From contig NZ_JADDOL010000003.1 of the NCBI RefSeq assembly GCF_016906305.1, positions 124,001 to 188,000 on the forward strand: DNA of 64,000 nt, in the 5' to 3' direction. The notes under the pieces are model-generated. The model had not been told where the DNA came from and did no database searches. It was given only the letters and a program-made list of their open reading frames with translations. This document shows positions 51,555-60,710 of this stretch, one piece after another. The DNA is from Alloalcanivorax marinus. Its GTDB lineage: Bacteria > Pseudomonadota > Gammaproteobacteria > Pseudomonadales > Alcanivoracaceae. The stretch's first letter is position 1, and each line of letters starts with the position of its first letter. The position numbers were made by a program, and so were the translations under genes.

Positions 51555-53567
51555 TTACTCCAGGCCCATCGCCGCTTCCAGGCCGGTTTCCACGGACAGC
51601 CCGGTGTCCTGGCGGATTTCCAGATAGGTGTCATTGGCCCCGGTGTAGGCGGGCCAGTGCAGGTCATCCGGGCTGGGGTCGCCGGTTTTCGCGAAGTTGG
51701 TCCACATCGTCATCATCCGGTCGCTGACCGTTTCGTCGTCCTGGTCGTAGCCCATGGACAGGTACAGGTCCACCGGGTCGCCCTGGGAACCGCTGACGCC
51801 GTTACCGTTCAGGTCGCCGATCACCGGCCGCTGGCCCTCCGGCGTCAGCACCAGCCCGAGCAGGAAGTTCTGCACCAGCCCGGCGGGGTGATTGAACAGG
51901 TAGGGCAGCTCGCAGCCGTGGCAGCTGCGCAGGCCCAGGTCTTCCCAGCCCGGCGGCACCCGGGTGAACTTATAGATGTACTGATTGGACTGGTAGTCCG
52001 CCGAGCGTTGTTCCAGCCACACCGGCAGGGCGGCGCGCAGGTGCGGGTAGTCGCCGGCGGTGACGCCGGCCATCAGCGGCACGTCGCCGGGCAGGCCATC
52101 GACCACGTTCTGGTGGTAGGTCTTGGTTTGATAGAAGTGGTCCACGTTGGGCCGGTAGGTCTGCCGGGGAATGTCGTGGGCACGGTCGGCGTCGGTAAAG
52201 GCGGTCCAGGGCAGGGCGCGGGCCTGTTCCAGGGTCTCCACGCCGACCCGCTCGAACAACGCCTGGCCGATGGCCTCGGATTCCGCCAGGGAGTCGTTGG
52301 GGGCGCTGTTCTCTTCCAGCGGCGCGAAGCCGCTCATCACGATGGCCTTGTGGAACAGACCGGCGGCCCGGGGTGAGTTCATCAGCGAGTAGGTTTTACC
52401 ACCGCCCCCGGACTGGCCGAAGATCGTCACGTTGTCCGGGTCGCCGCCGAAGGCGGCGATGTTGTCGCGTACCCATTCCAGGGCCATCACCAGATCCATC
52501 TGGCCGTAGTTGCCGGAGCCGCCGTAGCCGCTTTCCTCGGTGAGTGCCGGATGGGCGATGTAGCCGAACGGGCCCAGGCGGTGGTTGACGGTGACCAGCA
52601 CCACGCCCCGGGTGGTCAGGCTGTCCGGGTTGTTGTACTGCTCGGAGTTGCCGGACAGGATGGCGAAGGCGCCGCCGTGGAACCAGACCATCACCGGCAG
52701 GCCGTCGGCGTTTTTCGGCGCGGTCACGTTCAGGTACAGCGAATCCTCGCTCATGCCGCCCTCATTGACGCTTTCCAGCGCCGGGTCCTGGGCCGATTGG
52801 TCCGCCCAGTCGGTGGCTTCACGCACGCCCTCCCAGGGTTGCGGGGGCACCGGCGGTTTCCAGCGCAGCTCGCCCAGGGGCGGCGTGGCATAGGGGATAC
52901 CGAGAAACTGCCAGGTGTCCGGGTTGGCCTGGAAGCCGCGCAGTTCGCCGCCGGTGGTGGTCACCTGTTGGCGCGGGCCGGTGGCCCGGGTGAAATGCGC
53001 CAGCGCCGCTTCGGCGGCGCGCACCCGCCGGGGGCGTGGATCGGTGTCGTTGAACAGTGCCTGCTGATTGAGCTGGTCCAGCAGCGGCTGCAGGTCGGTG
53101 CGGAAAGTGGCGGTGTCGCGGCTGAAGTCGATCTCCGCCGCGTGCTCGGAGACCACCCCGGCGATGGCCTCGCTGATCTGGATGCCGTTGTTCAGGTCGC
53201 CGTCCCGGTCCAGGGTCTGCAGCAGGATCAGTTTGTTTTGCACCGCCGTGTGGTCGGCGGCCTGGGCGCCGTCGGTGATGCTCAGCGGCGTCAGTACCCC
53301 CGCGCCCCGGGCGCCGCCCAGGGCCAGCTCGCCGATAAAGAAGCTTACCGTGTCGCCGTCCCGGTAGCGGAACCGGCCCAGGGCATCGGTGACGGCGGCG
53401 TCCCGGTCGCCGGCCCGATAGCCGAGCCCGGCCACCGGGCCGTCCATGAAGGTGCCCTGGCGGCTGGCGCCGCCGGAGGACCGGCTGTCGCTGTCGCCGC
53501 CGCAGCCGATCAGCGCCAGCGGCGCCAGAGTCAGGGCCAGGCCCGTTATTCGTGCGATGGATCGCAT
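51555..53567 (-). CDS. Carboxylesterase type B lipoprotein (paralogue 1)
   Basis: The 670-residue protein has a lipoprotein signal (ALTLAPLALIGCGGDSDS) and an N-terminal domain of about 180 residues with the repeated-looking LDRDGDLNNGIQISEA. A carboxylesterase B domain follows, with nucleophile Ser386 in FGQSGGGGK (usual form GxSxG) and the N-terminal-side VMVWFHGGAF oxyanion region. It should hydrolyse carboxylic esters at the cell surface or periplasm. It shares domain order and many identical segments with the gene upstream, so the two arose by tandem duplication. A shared operon read leftward is likely. Confidence 0.9.
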   Translation of the reverse strand: MRSIARITGLALTLAPLALIGCGGDSDSRSSGGASRQGTFMDGPVAGLGYRAGDRDAAVTDALGRFRYRDGDTVSFFIGELALGGARGAGVLTPLSITDGAQAADHTAVQNKLILLQTLDRDGDLNNGIQISEAIAGVVSEHAAEIDFSRDTATFRTDLQPLLDQLNQQALFNDTDPRPRRVRAAEAALAHFTRATGPRQQVTTTGGELRGFQANPDTWQFLGIPYATPPLGELRWKPPVPPQPWEGVREATDWADQSAQDPALESVNEGGMSEDSLYLNVTAPKNADGLPVMVWFHGGAFAILSGNSEQYNNPDSLTTRGVVLVTVNHRLGPFGYIAHPALTEESGYGGSGNYGQMDLVMALEWVRDNIAAFGGDPDNVTIFGQSGGGGKTYSLMNSPRAAGLFHKAIVMSGFAPLEENSAPNDSLAESEAIGQALFERVGVETLEQARALPWTAFTDADRAHDIPRQTYRPNVDHFYQTKTYHQNVVDGLPGDVPLMAGVTAGDYPHLRAALPVWLEQRSADYQSNQYIYKFTRVPPGWEDLGLRSCHGCELPYLFNHPAGLVQNFLLGLVLTPEGQRPVIGDLNGNGVSGSQGDPVDLYLSMGYDQDDETVSDRMMTMWTNFAKTGDPSPDDLHWPAYTGANDTYLEIRQDTGLSVETGLEAAMGLE

Positions 53568-53594
53568 GTGGTTCTCCTCGATTCTTATTGTTCG

Positions 53595-55589
53595 TCAGTC
53601 GTCCAGTACCGCGCCCAGGCCGCTTTTCACCTCGGCGTCGGCGCTGATTTCCACATAGCTTTCGGTGGCCGCGTCGTAGAGCGGGTAAGTCAGCTCGCCG
53701 GCGATGTCCGGGCTGCCGGTTTTGGCGAAGTTGGTCCAGATGGTGAGCATCCGGTCGATCACCTGATCGTCGGTGGCGTCGAAGCCCGCCGACGCCAGAA
53801 TGTCCGCCGGGTCGCCCTGGGAGCCGCTGACGCCGTTGCCGTTCAGGTCGCCGATCACCAGTGACTGGCCGGTGGCCGGGTCGATCACCAGCCCCAGCAG
53901 GTAATGGGTGACCACGCTCTCCTTCATATTGAAGGTGTAGGCCAGTTCCGCCGCGTGGTAGGCCTGCACGCCCCGGGCTTTCCAGCCGGCGGGCTGGTGG
54001 GTGAAGTAAGTGGCATAGTGGTTGGCGGAGCACAGCGGCGCCATCCAGGGGAAGACGTTAATGGCGGTGCCGGTGGGGTCCGGCGTGTCGTTGGCGTTGA
54101 CGCTGAACATAAAGGGCACGTCGTTCTGGTTGCCGGACTCGAACGCCACCCGCTCCGTGTAGGGCAGGTAGTGATTGTCCACATTGGTATAGGGCGTCAG
54201 GGTGGCGGCGGCGGCCACCACCTGGCGCCAGTCCGCGGCGCGCATGTCCGCCAGGGACGCAGCGCCCAGGTTGGTCTGCAACTGGCTGCCGATGGCTTCC
54301 GCGTCGGCCAGGCTACGGGTGTCGGGGATCAGGGTGCCGCTCTGGCTGATGGCCCGGTGGAACAGGCCGGCGGCCCGGGGCGAGGCCATCAGCGACAGGG
54401 TTTTCCGGCCACCGCCGGATTCTCCGAAGATGGTCACGTTGTCCGGGTCGCCGCCAAAGACGGCGATATTGTCCTGGACCCACTCCAGGGCGGCGATCAG
54501 ATCCATCTGCCCGTAGTTGCCGGAACCGTTGTAGCCGCTCTCCGCGCTCAGGTCCGGGTGGGCGATGTAGCCGAACGGCCCCAGCCGGTGATTGACGGAC
54601 ACCTGCACCACGCCCCGGCTGGCCATTGCCTGCGGATTGTTGAACGGATGGGTGTTGCTGGTCAGGGCGGTGAAGCCGCCGCCATGGAACCAGACCATCA
54701 CCGGCAGTCCTTCGGCGTCCTTGGGCGCGGTCACGTTCAGGTACAGCGAGTCCTCACTCATGCCGCCTTCGCCGAAGCGTTCCAGGGCGGTGTTCTGCGC
54801 CGCCTGGTCGCTCCAGGCCACCGCCTGGCGCACCCCCTGCCAGGGCTCCGGCGCCACCGGCGGCTTCCAGCGCAGCGCGCCCAGGGGCGGCCGGGCATAG
54901 GGGATGGCCAGATATTGCCAGGTGTCCGCGTTGCCCTCGAAACCGAGCAGCCGGCCGCCGGTGGTGGCCACCTCATGGCGGGGGCCGGCGGCGCGCTGGA
55001 AGGTGTCGCGGGCGTCCGCCGCCGAGGTCAGGGGGCGCGGACGCGGATCGGTGTCGGAGAAGGCGCCGGCCTGTTCCAGGTCCGTGACGACGCTCTGCAA
55101 GGCGCTGTTGAAGGCCGCGCTGTCCTGGGCCGGGTCCAGGCTGGCGGCGGCGTTGGAGACACGCTCACGGATGGTGTCGGTAAGCTGAATGCCGTTATTG
55201 AGATCGCCGTCCGCGTCGAGGCTGTGCAGCAGGATCAGGGTGTGCACCACCGGTGTATCCAGCGCGACGGCGTTGTCGCCGCCCAGGCCCGTTTCGGTGA
55301 CCCGGGAGGCGGCGGTGGCCTGGCCCAGGGTCAGGTCGCCGATGGCGAAGGTCAGCCCGCCGTCGCCCTGGTAGACGAAGCGCCCCTGGTCGTCGGTGGT
55401 GCGCACCGGCCCGTCGCCCTGGCGATAGTCCAGGCCGGCCACCGGAATGGCGCCGAATACGCCGCTGCGGGAGGCCGGGCCGGCATCGTGGTCCGAGGAG
55501 GAGCCGCCGCAGCCGGCCACGGCCAGGGCCAGGGAGGTGAGGGCGATGGCGGCGCCACCCCGGCGTCGTTGAATAGCGTTTCTTTTCAT
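53595..55589 (-). CDS. Carboxylesterase type B lipoprotein (paralogue 2)
   Basis: The 664-residue protein has lipobox LAVAGCGG, an N-terminal domain (LDYRQGDGPVRTTDDQGRFV, HSLDADGDLNNGIQLTD) parallel to that of its neighbour, and the esterase domain with Ser391 in FGESGGGRK and VMVWFHGGGF. The C-terminal YHAAELAYTFNM and VIDRMLTIWTNFAKTGSPD are conserved in both paralogues. It lies 27 bp upstream of paralogue 1. ATG 55589 is chosen because it starts a clean lipoprotein signal. An AraC regulator gene is divergent and is the likely activator. Confidence 0.92.
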   Translation of the reverse strand: MKRNAIQRRRGGAAIALTSLALAVAGCGGSSSDHDAGPASRSGVFGAIPVAGLDYRQGDGPVRTTDDQGRFVYQGDGGLTFAIGDLTLGQATAASRVTETGLGGDNAVALDTPVVHTLILLHSLDADGDLNNGIQLTDTIRERVSNAAASLDPAQDSAAFNSALQSVVTDLEQAGAFSDTDPRPRPLTSAADARDTFQRAAGPRHEVATTGGRLLGFEGNADTWQYLAIPYARPPLGALRWKPPVAPEPWQGVRQAVAWSDQAAQNTALERFGEGGMSEDSLYLNVTAPKDAEGLPVMVWFHGGGFTALTSNTHPFNNPQAMASRGVVQVSVNHRLGPFGYIAHPDLSAESGYNGSGNYGQMDLIAALEWVQDNIAVFGGDPDNVTIFGESGGGRKTLSLMASPRAAGLFHRAISQSGTLIPDTRSLADAEAIGSQLQTNLGAASLADMRAADWRQVVAAAATLTPYTNVDNHYLPYTERVAFESGNQNDVPFMFSVNANDTPDPTGTAINVFPWMAPLCSANHYATYFTHQPAGWKARGVQAYHAAELAYTFNMKESVVTHYLLGLVIDPATGQSLVIGDLNGNGVSGSQGDPADILASAGFDATDDQVIDRMLTIWTNFAKTGSPDIAGELTYPLYDAATESYVEISADAEVKSGLGAVLDD

Positions 55590-55836
55590 AATGATGAGTC
55601 CCTGTTTGTTGTTTTGTTCGGGAATGAGAGCCGGTGCGCGGTGCCGATGAGGCAGGGGCCGGCGTTTCCTCTCTGTGGGACGGTTAGGTTGGCCCAAGCG
55701 GTGGCGGAAGAATTGAACGGTTTTGCCTCGCCCTGCCGGACGCCCTCCGCCGCACCGCAAAAACGTACAAGGTTCGCCGTTCCGGACATCGGCTATGATG
55801 GGGCGGCGGGGCGCGTCGATGTGACGGAGAAGTGCC

Positions 55837-56649
55837 ATGACGTTGGGAAACGTGGAAGGCGGCGGGTTCGGGCGGCTGTCGCACCGGGTCAAGGACAACG
55901 TGTACATGATCGGGCGGCGCGGCTTTATCTATACCGCGCCCTGGATCGCCACCGGCACCACCCGGCCGCCGTCGGCGGCCTTGCTGCTGGCGGTGGGGTC
56001 GGGACGTTTCAGTGTGCGGGTCGGCGACGGTGAGATCGAGGCCGGCGCCGTGCTGGTGCCGCCGTTCGTGCCCCGTGCCCTGAGCGCCCGGGACGTGCCG
56101 GTGGTGGGCTTCCACGTGACGCCCAGCGCCGGTTGCTATGCGGCGCTCGGCCAGTTGATGGCGGGCCGCGTGCGCCCCCTCGAGCGGTCCTGGTTCAGCG
56201 GTTTCGACGACGACCTGGACGCTCTTTTTCACGGTCACTTTCCCGCCGGTGGCGCGCCGGCCCTTTACCAGGCGGTACTGCGCGAACCGTTCGATCATCT
56301 GGAAGCGCCGCCCCGGGGAGACCCCCGGGGAGAGCGTATTCGAGCGCTGCTCGAACAGCAGCCGGAGCTGACCCTCTCGCAACTGGCCGATCAGTTGGGC
56401 ATGTCGTATTTCTGGGCGTCGCGGCTGATGCGCGAGGTGTTCGGCATGTCGTTGCGCGATTACAAAGCCTGGCGCAAGCTGCAGCGCGTGTTTGAACTGC
56501 TGCACTCCCGGCGCAGCCTCACCGACATCGCCCACGCCGCCGGCTTCACCGATTCCGCGCACCTGTCACGGACCTACCAGCGCTGGTTCGGCCAGCCGCC
56601 GTCCTACAGCCGCAACCGCAACCACGTACGGATTCTGCGTTGCTGGTAA
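55837..56649 (+). CDS. AraC-family regulator, likely of the esterase operon
   Basis: The 270-residue protein has an N-terminal ligand-binding part of the small cupin kind (LLLAVGSGRFSVRVGDGEIEAGA) and a C-terminal double helix-turn-helix: LTLSQLADQLGMSYFWASRLM and SLTDIAHAAGFTDSAHLSRTYQ, ending in the typical FGQPPS. It is divergent from the esterase pair with 247 bp between, and nothing else nearby would need an activator, so control of the esterases is a fair inference. Confidence 0.9.
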   Translation: MTLGNVEGGGFGRLSHRVKDNVYMIGRRGFIYTAPWIATGTTRPPSAALLLAVGSGRFSVRVGDGEIEAGAVLVPPFVPRALSARDVPVVGFHVTPSAGCYAALGQLMAGRVRPLERSWFSGFDDDLDALFHGHFPAGGAPALYQAVLREPFDHLEAPPRGDPRGERIRALLEQQPELTLSQLADQLGMSYFWASRLMREVFGMSLRDYKAWRKLQRVFELLHSRRSLTDIAHAAGFTDSAHLSRTYQRWFGQPPSYSRNRNHVRILRCW

Positions 56650-56752
56650 CCGGGTGAATCCTTGCCGTGCGTGCCCGGTTGCCCGGGCTTTGACAAAGGC
56701 CCCCGAACGTTCAAGCATTGCAGCCAGTGTGAACGCGAAACGGGCAAACCGT

Positions 56753-58138
56753 ATGCTCCAAGGATCCTCGGCCACCCTGGCCCATGTGTCGCCGGCGTTG
56801 CTGGCGGATTTCTTTGACCACTTGCCGGAGGCGGTGGTGGTGACCGACGCGGACCGACGTATTCGCTACGTCAATCCGGCGGCGGAGGCGCTGTTCGGCT
56901 ACCACGGCCCGGAATGGATCGGCGAGGAAACCGCCATGCTCTATGCCAGCAGGGACGATTTCCTGGAGCAGGGCCAGAAGCGCTATAACCGCTTTAGCCG
57001 TGTCGGCATGCAGGCGTACCGGATCCGTTACCGGTGCGCCGATGGTACCGTGTTTCTGGCCCATACCTCCGGCGGGGCGATGCGTGACGAACGGGATCAG
57101 TTGCGTGGTTTTATCGGCCTGATCCGGCCCACCGAAGCGGCGGAAAAAACCGTCGATACCTTGCAGCGTCTGCACGCCATCACCGCCAGCCCGGCGCTGG
57201 ACGAAGCGGCGCGGATCGATGCGATTCTGTCGCTGGGCGCGCGCCACTTCGGGCTGGACCTGGCGGTGCAGTCCCGGATCCGGGGCGAGGACTTTCGTGT
57301 CGAGCATTGTCTCGATCCCTCCCACGGCATCAATCCGGGGGATTCCTTCGAGCTGTCCGGCACCTACTGCGTGCATACCCTCAAAGCCCACGAGCCCATC
57401 GGCTTTCATCACGCCGGCGAAAGCGAAATCCGCGTGCACCCCTGCTATCGGGATTTCGGCCTGGAAGCCTATATCGGCTGTCCCATTCAGGTGGAGGGCG
57501 AGGTGTACGGCACCCTGAATTTTTCCTCCCGGAACCCCTGCCGTCCGTTCTCCCGGGACGATCTGATCTTCATGCAGTTGCTGGCGGACAGCGTGGGGCA
57601 TGAGATCCATCAGCAAATCATGCGCAAGCAGCTCAGTGCCCAGGCGCGCACCGACGTGCTCACCGGTCTGGCCAACCGGCGCGCGGTGATGGAAACCCTG
57701 GAATGGCAGGTGGCCCATTCGCAGCGCTCCGGTCTGCCGCTGACCGTGCTGCTGCTGGATCTGGATTATTTCAAACGCATCAACGACACCTGGGGCCACG
57801 GCGCCGGTGACGCGGTGCTGCGAGCCTTTGCCCGGCTGCTGATGGACGTCGGCCGGGAGGTGGATGTGTGCGGGCGCCTGGGCGGCGAGGAGTTCATCCT
57901 GATGCTGCCGGACACCACCGCCGAAGGGGGCCGGGCGCTGGGCCAGCGGCTGCGCGAACGGCTTGCAGGCACCGCCATGGCGGTGTCCGCCGACCAGCGC
58001 ATCACCGCCACCCTGAGTGGCGGCCTGGCCGCGCTGACCGGCGACGACACCGTGGAAAGCCTGCTCAAGCGCGCGGATCTGGCGCTGTACACCGCCAAGC
58101 AGGGCGGTCGTGACCGCATTTGCGAAGCGCCCTCCTGA
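56753..58138 (+). CDS. PAS-GAF diguanylate cyclase
   Basis: The 461-residue protein has a PAS domain (about 14-120; FFDHLPEAVVVTDADRRIRY, NPAAEALFGYHGPEWIG), a GAF domain (about 145-285; RHFGLDLAVQSRIRGEDFRV, GCPIQVEGEVYGTLNFSSRN) and a C-terminal GGDEF domain with GGEEF at 377-381. An RxxD product-inhibition site (368-371) lies five residues before it, so it is an active, feedback-inhibited cyclase making c-di-GMP. No membrane segment is present. ATG 56753 is preferred, and GTG 56729 is an alternative. There is no EAL domain. Confidence 0.92.
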   Translation: MLQGSSATLAHVSPALLADFFDHLPEAVVVTDADRRIRYVNPAAEALFGYHGPEWIGEETAMLYASRDDFLEQGQKRYNRFSRVGMQAYRIRYRCADGTVFLAHTSGGAMRDERDQLRGFIGLIRPTEAAEKTVDTLQRLHAITASPALDEAARIDAILSLGARHFGLDLAVQSRIRGEDFRVEHCLDPSHGINPGDSFELSGTYCVHTLKAHEPIGFHHAGESEIRVHPCYRDFGLEAYIGCPIQVEGEVYGTLNFSSRNPCRPFSRDDLIFMQLLADSVGHEIHQQIMRKQLSAQARTDVLTGLANRRAVMETLEWQVAHSQRSGLPLTVLLLDLDYFKRINDTWGHGAGDAVLRAFARLLMDVGREVDVCGRLGGEEFILMLPDTTAEGGRALGQRLRERLAGTAMAVSADQRITATLSGGLAALTGDDTVESLLKRADLALYTAKQGGRDRICEAPS

Positions 58139-58222
58139 GCCATCGGCCGTGCGCCGTTTCCCCGACGGCGCCGGGGCGCCGTGCTAGCATGCACGCCCTT
58201 TCACGCTGCAATCGGGTGTCTG

Positions 58223-58891
58223 ATGAGCGCTTCCCGCGAAACCCTGGACCTTGACGGCCCGGCGGGCCGCCTGCGGTTGACCCTGGATCATCCGCCCGGG
58301 GCGCCCCATGGGCTGGTGCTGGTGGGTCACCCTCAGCCGGTGCTGGGCGGCTCGCCGCGTCATCCGGTGCCCCACGCCCTGGCCCGCGCCCTGCGCGACG
58401 CCGGCTGGCTGACGGTGCGCCCGGCGTTTCGCGGCGTGGACGGCTCCGACGGTGAACACGACGACGGGGAGGGCGAAACCGACGACACCCTGGTGATGAT
58501 CGACGCCCTGCGTGCCCGCTGGCCCGACCTGCCGCTGGCGCTGGTGGGGTTCTCGTTCGGTGCCTGGGTGTTCGCCCGGGCGGCGGCGCGGCTGGAATCG
58601 CCGGTGGCGGCTCTGGCGCTGCTGGGCTTGCCGGTGGGGCAGGTGCCCGACGGCCGCTTCTACGCGCCGGTGACGGTGCCCGCCGATGCCCTGCTGCTGC
58701 ACGGCGAAGACGACGAACGGGCGCCGCTGGCGGATCTGTTGGCGCACCTGCGCGCCGACCGCCACCCGGTCACCGTGTTTCCGGGGACCGACCACTTTTT
58801 CAAGGGTTGCCTGCCAGCGGTGGCGGCGCGGGTGGTGGATCATTTGCGGCTGGCGTCAGGAACGGCCGGTGTTGCACCGGCGGATGCGTGA
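58223..58891 (+). CDS. Alpha/beta hydrolase (dienelactone-hydrolase-like)
   Basis: The 222-residue protein resembles the small esterase-like hydrolases that have LVLVGHPQPVLGGSPRHPVPHALARAL and LALVGFSFGAWVFARAA, with a GFSFG nucleophile elbow around Ser107. An acid (GEDDER) and a His (GTDHFF) follow, completing a Ser-Asp-His triad. Its substrate is unknown. ATG 58223 is chosen over a longer frame that adds 14 residues. Confidence 0.85.
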   Translation: MSASRETLDLDGPAGRLRLTLDHPPGAPHGLVLVGHPQPVLGGSPRHPVPHALARALRDAGWLTVRPAFRGVDGSDGEHDDGEGETDDTLVMIDALRARWPDLPLALVGFSFGAWVFARAAARLESPVAALALLGLPVGQVPDGRFYAPVTVPADALLLHGEDDERAPLADLLAHLRADRHPVTVFPGTDHFFKGCLPAVAARVVDHLRLASGTAGVAPADA

Positions 58892-58984
58892 AGGTGGTAC
58901 CCTGGAGCTTCACGAACCCGGCGGCACTTTCCCGACCTGACGCCGGAACATCTGAATGAGGAACACTGATGGGAGCCACGCTCG

Positions 58985-59407
58985 ATGAGCGATGAACAAT
59001 CCCCCTGGCGTTGCGCGCGGGGCCGACCCTACGATCCGTTCCCTGTGCTGGATGCCCTGGCCGCCGGCGACGCCGGGGCGCTGGAGCGCCTGCGCGATCA
59101 TCTGGTGCACGACGGCGCCGTGGGCACCGCCTCCTACGCGGCGGTACCGCGGCTGGTGGACGCCGGCCAGCTGGCGCTGGTGGCGGCCATCGAACTGGGC
59201 CGCGAGGAAGAGGGCGCGCCCTCGCTGCCCACGGCCCTGCGTACGCCCTATCTGCGCGCCGTGGAGCATGCCCTGGAGCGGGTGCCCGGCGACAGCGAGG
59301 GCCTGCAGGCCTGGTACTCCCTGCACGCCGCCCGGCGCGGCCATCGCGAGCTGGCGCGGGCGCTGCAATTCATGGATCGACGCGAAATTCTCGCCCGCCA
59401 CGGCTGA
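58985..59407 (+). CDS. Hypothetical helical protein
   Basis: The 140-residue protein is almost entirely helical by sequence (PVLDALAAGDAGALERLRDHL, AAVPRLVDAGQLALVAAIEL, GHRELARALQFMDRREIL). Short repeated helix pairs hint at a HEAT-like scaffold. It is followed by an Imm10-like protein, so it may belong to the same immunity-like group. No function can be assigned. Confidence 0.6.
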   Translation: MSDEQSPWRCARGRPYDPFPVLDALAAGDAGALERLRDHLVHDGAVGTASYAAVPRLVDAGQLALVAAIELGREEEGAPSLPTALRTPYLRAVEHALERVPGDSEGLQAWYSLHAARRGHRELARALQFMDRREILARHG

Positions 59408-59440
59408 GCCAGACGCCAGGCCGACGGCAAGGAGCCAGCT

Positions 59441-59833
59441 ATGAACGCAACCCGGGTTACCTTCCACGCCCGCTCCGTGGTGCTCGATCATCCGGAAGGC
59501 TTCTGCTATTTGCTCGGTTTCGCCGACGACCCGGAAAACCCGGAGCGCTACCTGGTGCTGCAGCGCGACTTCGAGGCCCTGGAAGCGGTGGAAGAGGCAC
59601 CCGGCTATTACCTGGAATGGTGCGATCCGGAGCACGGCGGTTGGGGTGGCGTGGACACCGTGACCCAGACCGCCGACGCGGTGACGCTCACCTTCGAAGC
59701 GGCGGTGGGAGAAATGCTGGGCCTGCGTTGTCTCACCATCACCTTCGACGCCGGCGGCGTGGACGACGCCACCCTGTCGGCACGGCTGGAACGGATGTTC
59801 CGCGACTGCGGGGTCCGCCTGTCCCTTCTTTAA
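59441..59833 (+). CDS. Imm10-like immunity protein
   Basis: The 130-residue protein contains FADDPENPERYLVLQRDFEA, YYLEWCDPEHGGWGGVDTV and LGLRCLTITFDAGG. I recognise this as the pattern of the Imm10 family of toxin-neutralising immunity proteins. There is no polymorphic toxin gene in the window, so it would be an orphan immunity gene. Assignment is by memory of the family pattern. Confidence 0.5.
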   Translation: MNATRVTFHARSVVLDHPEGFCYLLGFADDPENPERYLVLQRDFEALEAVEEAPGYYLEWCDPEHGGWGGVDTVTQTADAVTLTFEAAVGEMLGLRCLTITFDAGGVDDATLSARLERMFRDCGVRLSLL

Positions 59834-59857
59834 TTTCGTTCGCAGGGAGCGCACGGT

Positions 59858-59911
59858 ATGGACCAAGCCCCTAAACAGCAGCTCAAGCAAGATTATGATG
59901 AACGGTCCTGA
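59858..59911 (+). CDS. Very short peptide frame before the nucleotidyltransferase gene
   Basis: An ATG eight bases after AGGGAGC opens 17 codons (MDQAPKQQLKQDYDERS) that end inside the start region of the next gene. It could be a translational-coupling leader. The wording KQxLKQxYxER also recalls the N-terminus of GIY-YIG family proteins, so it might be a truncated remnant. Confidence 0.3.
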   Translation: MDQAPKQQLKQDYDERS

Positions 59912-60710
59912 ACAAACGGCGATCACGCCGGCGGTGCGCGAAGAGATCATGGCGCGCCTGGCCGCCGCCGAGCGCGAACACGGCGTGCGCATTCTGATGG
60001 CGGTGGAATCCGGCAGCCGTGCCTGGGGCTTCCCGTCGCCGAACAGCGACTATGACGTGCGGTTCGTCTATGCGCACCCGCGCGACTGGTATCTGTCCCT
60101 GGATGTGGAAGACCGCCGGGACGTGATCGAGTACGAAATCACCGACGACATCGACCTGAACGGCTGGGACGTGCGCAAGGCGCTGAAGCTGTTCGCCAAA
60201 TCCAATCCGTCCTTCGTGGAATGGATTCAGTCGCCCATCGTCTATCGCGACGAGAGCGGCTTCGCCGAGCGCGCGCGGACGCTGCTGCCCCAGGTCTACG
60301 CGGTGGACAGCGGCGTGTTTCACTACCTGAGCATGGCCGACAAGAATTATCGTGGCTATCTGAAGGCCCAGCTGGTGCCGCTGAAAAAATACTTCTACGC
60401 CCTGCGGCCCCTGCTGGCGATCCGCTGGCTGGAACGCTTCCGCACCCCGGCGCCCATCGAGTTCGACCGGCTCCGTGAACTGGTGGCGGACAATACTCCG
60501 GTGAACAAGGACATCGAGCGCCTGCTGGCGCGCAAACAGCGCAGCCAGGAAAAGGAATTCGTGCCGGCGATGCCGGCGCTCAACGACTTTATCGAGCATG
60601 AACTGTCCCGGTTCTCCCGTTATCAGGCCAAGGGCGACGCGCCGGCCGGCGGTGAGGCCACGGCGCTCGATGCTTTCTTTCGCGACTGTTTGCCCGGAGA
60701 GGCCCCATGA
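59895..60710 (+). CDS. RlaP-type nucleotidyltransferase (DNA polymerase beta fold)
   Basis: The 271-residue protein has the motif ESGSRAWGFPSPNSDYDVRFVY, with the GS and DxD-type NSDYD elements of nucleotidyltransferases, in the arrangement of the PF10127 (RlaP/YcgL) family. Family members are linked to RNA repair loci, often beside an RNA ligase. None is present here. The start could be ATG 59895 or 59898. It overlaps the next gene by four bases (ATGA). Confidence 0.85.
   Translation: MMNGPEQTAITPAVREEIMARLAAAEREHGVRILMAVESGSRAWGFPSPNSDYDVRFVYAHPRDWYLSLDVEDRRDVIEYEITDDIDLNGWDVRKALKLFAKSNPSFVEWIQSPIVYRDESGFAERARTLLPQVYAVDSGVFHYLSMADKNYRGYLKAQLVPLKKYFYALRPLLAIRWLERFRTPAPIEFDRLRELVADNTPVNKDIERLLARKQRSQEKEFVPAMPALNDFIEHELSRFSRYQAKGDAPAGGEATALDAFFRDCLPGEAP

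Noticed and set aside
59858-59911. 17-codon frame as an intact GIY-YIG protein
   Set aside because: Only an N-terminal-like wording is present and the catalytic GIY-YIG motif is missing.
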